Shown in pieces: positions 1-5,348 of a DNA stretch of 7,292 nt (positions are counted from its first letter, which is position 1; every line of letters starts with the position of its first letter). Where the stretch lies: the NCBI GenBank assembly GCA_905214895.1, contig CAJMNP010000041.1:1-7292 (forward strand), written 5' to 3'. Below the pieces are notes generated by a model, which was not told the origin of the DNA, did no database searches, and saw nothing but the letters and a program-made list of their open reading frames with translations. The DNA comes from an uncultured bacterium. GTDB lineage: Bacteria; Actinomycetota; Coriobacteriia; Coriobacteriales; Coriobacteriaceae. The translations under genes and the position numbers were made by a program.

Positions 1-16
1 CTTCCGCAAGCATCGC

Positions 17-1096
17 TTACTCCTCCTCGGGGTACACGACTCCCCAATCGGCGCGAAGCTTGGTCATAAGCTCCATAACATCAGAAGCATAATCCAGAAG
101 CTCGCGCTTGGAGTCGTCGCCGGCAACGGCCTTCTCAAGATCGGCCATCTCATAACACAGGGCGTAAGCCTCGGTGCCTGCGTGGACCTCCTCGCGGTGG
201 CCGTCCGCAGTCCACACGATGGTCGCGTGATCGGCACGCGGATATTCGTTGACCTCGATGTAGCACTTGTCAAAGCTGATGACCGAGCGCTTGGGCTGCT
301 TGGAGTGAAGCGTAAGGCTCACGACGCCCAGCTGCTGCTCGGCATTGCGGCAGACGATGCCGCCCGCAACATCGACTCCAGTCTCGCAGGTGTTGCCTAG
401 AGACACGACCTCGGCGGGCTGGCTCGCCATAAACAGGCGCATGACGGACAGGGCATACACACCAATATCGAGCATGGCACCGCCGGCAAGGTTGCGATTG
501 TAGAAACGGTTGGTCAGGTCGCCGTACTCCTTGTAGCTACCAAAGTTGAGCTGAGCGAGGTTCATGCGGCCGAACTCGCCGGCATCCATGCGGCGACGCA
601 GCTCTTGATACAAGGGCATGTGGAGCACCGTGGTAGCGTCCATAAGGACCACGTTGTGCTCGACGGCAATGGCACGGGCCTCATCGAGTTCAGCGGAATT
701 GAGGGTAATGGCCTTCTCGCAGAGCACGTGCTTGCCGGCTGCCAGGGCAGCGCGCAGATAGGTGATATGAGTGTTGTGCGGGGTAGTGATGTAGACGGCG
801 TCGATGCCAGGATCGGCGTAGAGGTCCTCAACCGTGTCGTAGACCTTCTCGATGCCATACTGCTCGGCAAAAGCCTGAGCCTTGGACGGCGTACGGTTGG
901 CGACGCCCGCAAGCTTGCGACCGGCAAGAGCAAGGGACTGAGCCATCTGGTTGGCGATAACGCCGCAACCGATGACGGCCCAATGGAGCTCGGGAGCCGT
1001 AAAAATATCGTCGGGGAACGGCTTGTCCTGGACCGAAGCGAACGCTGCTTTGGCGGCTGCCGCGGCGTCGAGCGGAGCCTGCTTAGAATCTGCCAT
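17..1096 (-). CDS. Gfo/Idh/MocA family NAD(P)-dependent oxidoreductase
   Basis: Predicted cytoplasmic dehydrogenase acting on a sugar, cyclitol or dihydrodiol-type substrate; the substrate cannot be read from sequence. Numbering from the first of two adjacent ATGs, an N-terminal Rossmann fold begins near residue 39 with the dinucleotide motif GCGVIA (44-49). TPHNTH (106-111) and CEKAITLN (127-134) follow; the latter is the family's EKP motif with Ala replacing Pro, and the catalytic Lys129 is kept. The C-terminal substrate domain has the conserved LAGGAMLDIGVYAL (204-217). Length (~360) is normal for the family, but about 37 Ala-rich residues precede the Rossmann strand, which is long. Two ATGs lie in tandem (1099 and 1096). 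The GGAGG ribosome site sits 3 nt from the first and 6 nt from the second, so the second (359 aa) is preferred. No signal peptide or membrane segment is seen. It is separated from the sugar operon by mobile-element debris, so no functional link is implied. The LAGGAMLDIGVYAL block resembles the dihydrodiol dehydrogenase-like branch. Confidence 0.9.
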   Translation of the reverse strand: MADSKQAPLDAAAAAKAAFASVQDKPFPDDIFTAPELHWAVIGCGVIANQMAQSLALAGRKLAGVANRTPSKAQAFAEQYGIEKVYDTVEDLYADPGIDAVYITTPHNTHITYLRAALAAGKHVLCEKAITLNSAELDEARAIAVEHNVVLMDATTVLHMPLYQELRRRMDAGEFGRMNLAQLNFGSYKEYGDLTNRFYNRNLAGGAMLDIGVYALSVMRLFMASQPAEVVSLGNTCETGVDVAGGIVCRNAEQQLGVVSLTLHSKQPKRSVISFDKCYIEVNEYPRADHATIVWTADGHREEVHAGTEAYALCYEMADLEKAVAGDDSKRELLDYASDVMELMTKLRADWGVVYPEEE

Positions 1097-1147
1097 CATG
1101 TGCCTCCTGTGTCATAGAACGTCTTGCATTTCTGACAGCTCTATATT

Positions 1148-1276
1148 CGCACAAACACGCGCGTCTGTGCGCGTTTTTGCGTATCTCACCGCTAAACGGT
1201 CATTATTTCCCCGTAAACGGCGCACATATACGCATAGGTGCGTAATTAAACGCAATCTAACGCGCATAAACGCGCA
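1148..1276. repeat. Helically phased CpG motif array upstream of the oxidoreductase
   Basis: CpG-containing motifs of the form CGCA, CGTA or CGCG recur at nearly one helical turn. CpG steps fall at 1148, 1158, 1170, 1180, 1190, 1212, 1221, 1231, 1241, 1251, 1261 and 1271, with one turn empty around 1201. Six consecutive 10-base blocks from 1221 to 1280 all start with CG. On the minus strand (sense for the oxidoreductase) the best blocks read roughly TTTANNTGCG. Two related decamers, CGCTAAACGG (1190-1199) and CCGTAAACGG (1211-1220), lie 21 bp apart, about two turns. ACGCGC (1157-1162) and GCGCGT (1169-1174) also form an inverted repeat followed by five Ts. The array occupies the region just upstream of the oxidoreductase start, so it is probably a multi-site operator or a curved promoter region. 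No confident -35/-10 pair could be assigned inside it. The spacing is seen directly; the function is inferred. Confidence 0.55.
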
Positions 1277-1329
1277 CACAAGCAATTTATACAGCTCGAC
1301 CCGCTCATTTATGCCTACCCAGTTAGGGT

Positions 1330-1390
1330 ACTCATTTAAGTCTGTCCCCAATAAGTGCAATCACTCATGTAAGTCTGTCCCCAATGAGTG
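1330..1390. repeat. Two tandem 28-nt REP-like repeats
   Basis: Copies at 1330-1357 and 1363-1390 match at 26 of 28 positions and are offset by 33 nt. They share the core AAGTCTGTCCCCAAT. The second copy is flanked by a perfect 7-bp inverted repeat, CACTCAT (1362-1368) and ATGAGTG (1384-1390), so it could fold with a 15-nt loop. In the first copy this pairing is weakened by one substitution. GCAATCA also appears after both copies (1357-1363 and 1394-1400). The arrangement resembles small intergenic REP-type palindromes or the debris of a mobile element, and it sits next to an IS200-like remnant. I cannot tell which family it belongs to. Confidence 0.6.
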
Positions 1391-1411
1391 GGAGCAATCA
1401 GAGACTCTTTG

Positions 1412-1446
1412 CGAGGGAGGCCGGACGTGGCCTTCCTCGTTTTATT
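1412..1446 (+). terminator. Terminator-like hairpin, plus strand
   Basis: CGAGGGAGGCC (1412-1422) pairs with GGCCTTCCTCG (1429-1439) over 11 positions with one G-T wobble and a 6-nt loop. TTTTATT (1440-1446) follows on the plus strand. This has the form of a Rho-independent terminator for plus-strand transcription. No plus-strand gene remains upstream inside the window, so it may be a leftover of a deleted gene, or may shield the left end of the mobile element that starts just after it. Confidence 0.65.
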
Positions 1447-1535
1447 CATGGACTTTAGTCCGTGCCGTGCGGCACGCGCGGCATAGAAAGCCACCCGCTC
1501 AGCGGGTGGAGGCCAATTTCCGCTACGCGACAAAA

Positions 1536-1586
1536 ACCTTCCCCCTAGCATGAGGATTGTTCAGGCCATCATACTAAGGGGAAGGT
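1536..1586 (+). promoter_or_regulatory. Hairpin sequestering the tnpA ribosome binding site
   Basis: ACCTTCCCCCTAG (1536-1548) pairs with CTAAGGGGAAGGT (1574-1586) at 12 of 13 positions with one C-A mismatch. The stem can extend inward through ATGA (1550-1553) and TCAT (1569-1572). The 3' arm contains the purine-rich Shine-Dalgarno stretch AAGGGGAAGG, which lies 8 nt before the GTG at 1594, so the folded leader would hide the ribosome site. Translational repression by a 5' hairpin is established for IS200 tnpA mRNA, and this fits that arrangement. Confidence 0.7.
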
Positions 1587-1593
1587 GATTGCT

Positions 1594-1650
1594 GTGGCCC
1601 AGAAAGCCAACAGCCTCGCGCACACGAAATGGCTGTGCAAGTACCGCATC
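1594..1650 (+). pseudogene. tnpA: Truncated IS200/IS605-family TnpA (N-terminal ~19 codons)
   Basis: From the GTG at 1594 the frame encodes VAQKANSLAHTKWLCKYRI. This is the characteristic N-terminus of IS200-type Y1 (HUH) transposases, in which a 'SLSHTKWxCKYHIVF' stretch forms the first strand of the fold. After about codon 19 the similarity stops, and the frame runs into low-complexity Ser/Pro/Arg codons that are a shadow of the degV-like fragment in another frame. The HUH histidines, the catalytic tyrosine and the right end are all missing, so this is a non-functional relic. The start is supported by AAGGGGAAGG 8 nt upstream. Confidence 0.75.
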
Positions 1651-1871
1651 GCACCGAGGTCAAGCTCATCGCCGCCATCGTCGAGAAGCACCCCAAAGTG
1701 CGCTTTGCCGTGAGCTGCACCTCGGCCCACGCCGACCTCTACGACCGCATGGAGCAGGCCCTGTGCGAGCGCGTGGCCAACGCGGTGGAGGTCGTCCGCT
1801 CCGACATCAGCCCCGCGCTTCTTGTCCACACCGGTCCAAACCTCGTGGGTGTGGCGGTCCAGGGACTCTAG
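1650..1871 (+). pseudogene. C-terminal fragment of a DegV-family fatty acid-binding protein
   Basis: The frame ending at TAG 1871 encodes about 73 residues. Its last ~25 (SDISPALLVHTGPNLVGVAV) match the DegV C-terminal signature, where an I-G/S-P segment is followed by a HTGP-x-x-x-G-V motif at the lipid carboxylate pocket. The preceding stretch, KVRFAVSCTSAHADLYDRME, fits the alternating strand and helix of the DegV second domain. DegV proteins are normally about 280 residues. They present exogenous fatty acids to the FakA kinase in Firmicutes and related bacteria. The first three quarters are absent and replaced by the IS200-type left end, so the fragment is presumed non-functional. An in-frame ATG at 1629 lies inside the transposase segment and is not a credible native start. 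It converges on the fructokinase gene, with a shared terminator between them. Confidence 0.65.
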
Positions 1872-1904
1872 CGGAGGCGGGGCGTCCTGCCCAAAAACAA
1901 ATGC

Positions 1905-1954
1905 AAAAGACGAGCACTTCTTGCCGCTCAATTGGCAAGAAGCGCTCGTCTTTT
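1905..1954. terminator. Bidirectional Rho-independent terminator
   Basis: AAAAGACGAGCACTTCTTGCC (21 nt, 1905-1925) pairs with 1934-1954 at 20 of 21 positions (one A-C mismatch) around an 8-nt loop. The A-tract on one side and TTTT on the other give a U-tract in both directions. It lies 34 nt after the degV-like stop codon and 32 nt after the fructokinase stop codon. It can therefore end both convergent transcripts, including the whole PTS operon. Confidence 0.9.
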
Positions 1955-1986
1955 CTTAACGCGTTGTATGGCGGAGAGAGCGCAAG

Positions 1987-2871
1987 TTACGCGAGCGCCC
2001 TTCTTGCCAGCTCGGCCGCGCCGAGGATTCCTTGGTCGCCGCCGCAGCCCGGGGCGCAGATGTAGCTCTCCATGTCCTTAAGCTCGGCGGTCTGGATGTA
2101 GCCACCCAGATATTCGAGGGTCTTCTTGCGGACGATGCCGTAGAGCTGCTCCTGGTGCATCACGCCGCCGCCGAGGACGATGCGGCGAGGCGAGTACATG
2201 AGCACGAGGTTCGCGCACATCTGCCCCAGATAATCCCCTTCGAGCGCCCACACCTCATCGTTGTCCGCGAGCTCGGCCGCGGGCTTTCCCCAGCGCGCGG
2301 CGATGGCGGGGCCGGAGGCGAGGCCCTCGAGACAGCTCGCGTGGCTCGGGCAGACGCAGCGTCCCTCCTCGGTGGGACGGGTCCTTACCAGCATGTGGCC
2401 GGCCTCGGGGTGCAGCATGCCGTGAAGGAGCCTGCCCGCGCACATGACGCCCGCGCCCACGCCGGTGCCGATGGTCACGTAGACGGCGTCCTCGAGCCCC
2501 TTGCAGCAGCCGAAGACCACTTCGCCGAGGCAGGCAACGTTAACGTCCGTGTCGTAGGCCACCGGAATCCCGAGGTCGTCGGCGAACGCGGCGCGAAGAC
2601 CATGGCCTCGCCACGCGAGCTTGGGCGTCTGGAGGATGGAGCCGTAGCGCTCGTCGTTGGGGTCGACGCAGGTCGGGCCGAAGGCGCCGATGCCCAACGC
2701 GTCCACATCGCGGGCGGTGAACCACTCGATCATCTGCGGGACGGTCTCGGCGGGCGTAAGCGTCGGGGTCTCCATACGGTCGAGGACCTCGCCGTCGCCG
2801 GACACCACGGCACAGACCATCTTGGTCCCGCCGGCTTCGAGGGCGCCGAGCCTCATTTGCTTTTCGCTCAT
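1987..2871 (-). CDS. ROK-family sugar kinase, probable fructokinase
   Basis: ATP-dependent cytoplasmic hexokinase of the ROK superfamily (294 aa, normal length). It most resembles the fructokinase branch (B. subtilis YdhR/GmuE type) that forms fructose 6-phosphate. The phosphate-binding loop EAGGTK (12-17) is the fructokinase variant of DxGGTK. AYDTDVNVACLGE (105-117) contains the predicted catalytic base Asp109. IGTGVGAG (134-141) is the second phosphate motif. HPEAGH (154-159) supplies sugar-contacting Glu and His. A zinc site is predicted from His159, Cys174, His177 and Cys180 in RCVCPSHASC, and is followed by LEGLASGPAI as in fructokinases. VLGGGVM (232-238) is the adenine-side motif. The ATG is preceded by AAGGAGG about 5 nt away. 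It is the last gene of the operon, 79 nt after the GH172-like gene, with a hairpin in the gap. In context it would phosphorylate the free hexose released inside the cell. Mannokinase or glucokinase activity cannot be excluded. Confidence 0.88.
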   Translation of the reverse strand: MSEKQMRLGALEAGGTKMVCAVVSGDGEVLDRMETPTLTPAETVPQMIEWFTARDVDALGIGAFGPTCVDPNDERYGSILQTPKLAWRGHGLRAAFADDLGIPVAYDTDVNVACLGEVVFGCCKGLEDAVYVTIGTGVGAGVMCAGRLLHGMLHPEAGHMLVRTRPTEEGRCVCPSHASCLEGLASGPAIAARWGKPAAELADNDEVWALEGDYLGQMCANLVLMYSPRRIVLGGGVMHQEQLYGIVRKKTLEYLGGYIQTAELKDMESYICAPGCGGDQGILGAAELARRALA

Positions 2872-2888
2872 GTGATCCTCCTTACAAA

Positions 2889-2923
2889 GGGACGCCCGCA
2901 GTCATGGTCAACCGCGGGCGCCC
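2889..2923 (-). promoter_or_regulatory. Intercistronic GC-rich hairpin between the GH172-like and kinase genes
   Basis: GGG plus CGCCCGC (2889-2899, one bulged A) pairs with GCGGGCG plus CCC (2914-2923) in a 10-bp stem with a 14-nt loop. On the minus strand it is followed only by TTT before the kinase ribosome site, so it is at best a weak, read-through terminator. It could also be a 3' stability element that lowers kinase expression relative to the upstream genes. Its function is inferred. Confidence 0.45.
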
Positions 2924-2950
2924 ATAACGTTGGCTTGTTTCGAGGCGACC

Positions 2951-4075
2951 CTACCTGGGCACGCGGTCCTGCCTCGCGGCAAACGGGGCGAGCACGGCGT
3001 GCGGCTCGCTTTGGTACCAGTAGGCGACGGTGGAGATGTCGTCCTCGCGCTCGTAGAGCTTGATGTCGTCGTTGCCGAGGTCCTGGAACGTCACGCGCAG
3101 GTCCTCCTTGAACGAGATCGGGTCGGGAAGGTGCCACCTGTAGAGGCCGTGCCTGGGCAGCGCGTCGTCGTTGGTCGCGAGCATCGGATTCGGGTTCGGC
3201 TTGCCCGCGCTGAAGCGGTCGCGCGTGGCGTCGCGCGTCGAGCGGTACGGGTAGCCGGCGAACAGCGTGTTGAAGCACTGCGCCTCGGGCAGCGCGTGGG
3301 GCGGCCTGTCGAGGAAGGCCCAGGCACCGCCGAAGTAGTCCTCGGCTCCCGTCGAGGTGACCGTGGGGAACTCCTCGTCGCCGTCGAGGAAGAACTTCAT
3401 CTCGCCCTCGCCCCACCAATAGCGCTCCAGGGCGCACAGGGCCATGTAGGTGCCGACGTAGTAGCCCTTGCCGCGCACGCCGTCGAGCACGGTGTAGTCG
3501 ACGCCCCTGCGGGTGCTGCGCTCGCGGTTAAAGCGGGCGTGGAAGTACATGGCGTCGTCCGGCACGTCGGTGAGCGCGTAGTTGAACGTGTAGAAGATGT
3601 ACTTAATGAACCCGGGGTGCTCGCTCGTAAGCGTGACCTTGGCGTGCTTCCTGAAGGGCATCTCGAAGTAGCAGTTCATGCCGCCCGTCGGGTTCACGCA
3701 GATGGGCATCGAGTTGACGATGGCGCGCTCACCGAAGCCGTTGCAGAAGAAGTCGCCGACAGGGCACTCGACCGAGGGGGTCTCCTCGTCGTCCCAGTAG
3801 AAGCGCAGCACGAGGTCACGCATGACGAAGCTGCCAGCGGCGGTCTTGTCGGGGACGGTCATCCAGATGTGGCGGATGATGCCGGGGCCCTCGATGTCCG
3901 CGAGCGTGATGGTCTCGCCGGACTCAAGGGGCACGCAGCACGAGCCCTTGCGGCCGACGCCGAGGTGGCTGGCCGACATGGCGGCGCGGCCCTTCTCGCC
4001 CGTGATGTTCTCGGGGGTGATGGCGCGGCTTTCCTCACCGCCGTGCATCCACACGTCCTTAAGGAACTCTCTCAT
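2951..4075 (-). CDS. DUF2961 / GH172-family glycosidase (putative alpha-D-fructofuranosidase or D-arabinofuranosidase)
   Basis: 374 aa with the hallmarks of DUF2961. SRAITPENITGEKG (16-29) is the family's S-x-S-x-ENPTG-x-KG entry motif. GPGIIRHIWMT (63-73), FYWDDEETPSVECPVGDFF (92-110) and GGMNCYFEMPF (131-141) follow. The segment WWGEGEMKFFLDGD ending in STGAEDYF (221-248) contains acidic residues Glu223, Glu225 and Glu245, the likely source of the catalytic glutamates. The family was reclassified as GH172, with alpha-D-fructofuranosidase / difructose dianhydride I synthase-hydrolase (Bifidobacterium dentium) and D-arabinofuranosidase members. There is no signal peptide or membrane segment, so it acts in the cytoplasm. 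GAGGAGG lies 6 nt before the ATG and overlaps the stop codon region of the EIIA gene only 12 nt upstream, showing tight co-translation with the PTS. A cytoplasmic location next to a PTS implies that the substrate is imported first and may be phosphorylated. The family is secure; the exact sugar is inferred. Confidence 0.88.
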   Translation of the reverse strand: MREFLKDVWMHGGEESRAITPENITGEKGRAAMSASHLGVGRKGSCCVPLESGETITLADIEGPGIIRHIWMTVPDKTAAGSFVMRDLVLRFYWDDEETPSVECPVGDFFCNGFGERAIVNSMPICVNPTGGMNCYFEMPFRKHAKVTLTSEHPGFIKYIFYTFNYALTDVPDDAMYFHARFNRERSTRRGVDYTVLDGVRGKGYYVGTYMALCALERYWWGEGEMKFFLDGDEEFPTVTSTGAEDYFGGAWAFLDRPPHALPEAQCFNTLFAGYPYRSTRDATRDRFSAGKPNPNPMLATNDDALPRHGLYRWHLPDPISFKEDLRVTFQDLGNDDIKLYEREDDISTVAYWYQSEPHAVLAPFAARQDRVPR

Positions 4076-4087
4076 CGTCGACCTCCT

Positions 4088-4486
4088 CTATTCGTCGTCG
4101 TCGCACTCGGCGGAACTGGCACCGTTCACGTAGATGATCTGCTGGCGCGCCTCGTTGACGAGGGCGTCGAAGTCGAGTTTCTCGTCGGGGCGCGCGAGCG
4201 CGACCGTCATGGCGAGCGGGAGGTTGACACCCGCGATCACGTGGATCCGGTCGGAGGCGAAGCGGGAAAAGCGCTGGTTCACGCTGCCGCCGTACGCGTC
4301 GGTGAGGACGACGACCTCGTCAGTGCCCGAAAGAGCCGCCTCGACCGCCGCGTCGAGCCCCTCGCCGTTGTCGTTCACGTAGGCGCACACGGCGTTGACG
4401 GCGTCGCCCTTACCCGTAAGGAACTCGAGGGTGTCCTTGAAGCCCTGGGCGAGAAGGGAATGGCTCGCCACAACTATCTTTCTCAT
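4088..4486 (-). CDS. PTS mannose-family EIIA component
   Basis: A single-domain 132-aa EIIA of the mannose/fructose/sorbose PTS family. It takes phosphate from HPr and passes it to EIIB. IVVASHSLLAQGF (4-16) matches the family's N-terminal strand, with the predicted phosphorylated His9 at the end of the first strand. VVVLTDAYGGSVNQ (58-71) is the counterpart of the LTDLxGGSPxN motif. IHVIAGVNLPLAMTVAL (81-97) matches the family's V-x-G-x-N-LPM-x-x helix start. The C-terminus ends in an acidic tail (ECDDDE). It is a separate protein, unlike E. coli ManX in which EIIA and EIIB are fused. It lies 26 nt downstream of EIID and 12 nt before the GH172-like gene. The ribosome site is weak (GGTGA about 4 nt before the ATG), so it may depend on translational coupling. 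Confidence 0.93.
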   Translation of the reverse strand: MRKIVVASHSLLAQGFKDTLEFLTGKGDAVNAVCAYVNDNGEGLDAAVEAALSGTDEVVVLTDAYGGSVNQRFSRFASDRIHVIAGVNLPLAMTVALARPDEKLDFDALVNEARQQIIYVNGASSAECDDDE

Positions 4487-4512
4487 TGATTCACCAATCT
4501 CTTGGGTCGAAG

Positions 4513-5346
4513 CTAGGCGAGGATGCCGGCGGCGGAGGCGACCATCGCGAGGACGATCACCACGAGGATGAGGGCCGTCATGCTCGCGTTCTTCTTGGTA
4601 AGAAGGTAATACGCGCTTCCCGTGATGGCGGCGGGGATCATGGCAGGCAGGATCTTGTCGAGCAGCGGCTGAATCTCCATCGCGACGTCGCCGAAGCTGA
4701 AGCTAATCGGGCAGGTGACGCCGATGACCGAGGCGATGAGGCAGCCGACCACGGTGAGGCCGAGCACGGAGGCGGCGGCAGTGAGGTTGGGAAGCTTCTC
4801 GCTGAAGTCGGTGACGAGCTTCACGCCCTGCTTGTAGCCGAACTCGAGGGCGTGCATGCGGACCCAGAAGATGGCCAGGATGAGCGCGAACCAGATGCCG
4901 GCTCCCACGGGGTTGCCCTCGATGGCCATGTAGGCGGCGATGGAGCCCATGATGGTCGGGATCATGGTCATGAGCAGGGAGTCGCCGACGCCGGCGAGCG
5001 GTCCCATGGTGCCGATCTTCAGGTCTTGGACGGCGTCCGCCGCCGCTAGGCCGTCGCGCTCCTCCATGGCCACGCAGGCGCCAAGGATGATGGCGGCGAG
5101 CCAAGGCTGGGTGTTGTAGTAGCGGAAGTGGTTGTTGAGCGCTTGCTTATAGTCCTCGTCGTTCGTGTAGATCTTCCTCAGGACCGGCGAGAGGGCGTAG
5201 GCGACTGAGGCGCCCTGCTGGGTCTGGTAGTTGAAGGTGCACACGCTCATGAGCCAGCGCCAGTTCGCGTTGCGCAGGTCCTTCTTGGTGACCTTGTAGC
5301 CGGAGGGCTTGCCCTCGGCGACGTCGGTGATGTTCTCGTTTTCCAT
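4513..5346 (-). CDS. PTS mannose-family EIID membrane component
   Basis: 277-aa EIID that forms the sugar translocation channel together with EIIC. The N-terminal ~25 residues are hydrophilic. They are followed by NANWRWLMSVCTFNYQTQQG (26-45), the family's opening membrane-associated block. HFRYYNTQPWLAAIILG (73-89) matches the family's 'H-x-x-(F/Y)-(F/Y)-N-T-x-P' motif. IGTMGPLAGVGDSLL (111-125) matches the strongly conserved MGPLAGIGDS motif near the sugar site. Further hydrophobic segments lie at about 125-141, 149-165, 189-211 and 235-249, with a last transmembrane helix at about 256-276. The ATG is only 2 nt after the EIIC stop codon, and the SD-like GGATGAG overlaps that stop, indicating translational coupling. 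Four genes (EIIB, C, D, A) are in a fixed order, so this is a complete permease. Confidence 0.95.
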   Translation of the reverse strand: MENENITDVAEGKPSGYKVTKKDLRNANWRWLMSVCTFNYQTQQGASVAYALSPVLRKIYTNDEDYKQALNNHFRYYNTQPWLAAIILGACVAMEERDGLAAADAVQDLKIGTMGPLAGVGDSLLMTMIPTIMGSIAAYMAIEGNPVGAGIWFALILAIFWVRMHALEFGYKQGVKLVTDFSEKLPNLTAAASVLGLTVVGCLIASVIGVTCPISFSFGDVAMEIQPLLDKILPAMIPAAITGSAYYLLTKKNASMTALILVVIVLAMVASAAGILA

Positions 5347-5348
5347 GG

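Larger units (their letters stand above)
1447..1650 (+). mobile_element. Left-end remnant of an IS200/IS605-type insertion sequence
   Basis: The segment runs from a probable element tip just after the TTTTATT tract to an abrupt end about 19 codons into a tnpA-like reading frame. It carries several short perfect or near-perfect hairpins of the kind TnpA transposases use as single-stranded end signals. These are CATGGACT/AGTCCGTG (1447-1464), TGCCGTGC/GCGCGGCA (1463-1483) and CCACCCGC/GCGGGTGG with a 3-nt loop (1491-1509). A longer hairpin over the tnpA ribosome site follows. The rest of tnpA and the right end are missing, replaced by a degV-like fragment. The exact left boundary is uncertain because this family makes no target duplication. 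The element is presumed dead on its own, although intact copies elsewhere in the genome could act on such an end. Confidence 0.7.

Noticed and set aside
1157..1178. Terminator on the plus strand (ACGCGC / GCGCGT followed by TTTTT)
   Set aside because: The stem is only 6 bp and forms part of the regularly spaced CpG array. There is no plus-strand gene before it, so the array is the better explanation.
1100..1590. CRISPR array, tRNA or rRNA in the intergenic region
   Set aside because: The repeats are only two copies with a 5-nt gap, too short to be CRISPR spacers, and no cloverleaf or rRNA-like sequence was recognised.
1594..1871. A single intact small gene covering the plus-strand region
   Set aside because: The tnpA-like and degV-like similarities lie in different reading frames and meet near 1650. 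The open frame from ATG 1629 starts inside the transposase segment, so it is a junction artefact.
2930..4489. Long plus-strand open frame (about 519 codons) opposite the GH172-like and EIIA genes
   Set aside because: It is a GC-rich antisense shadow with Val/Glu/Ala/Arg-biased, low-complexity translation and no recognisable domain. The minus-strand genes have clear family motifs and ribosome sites.
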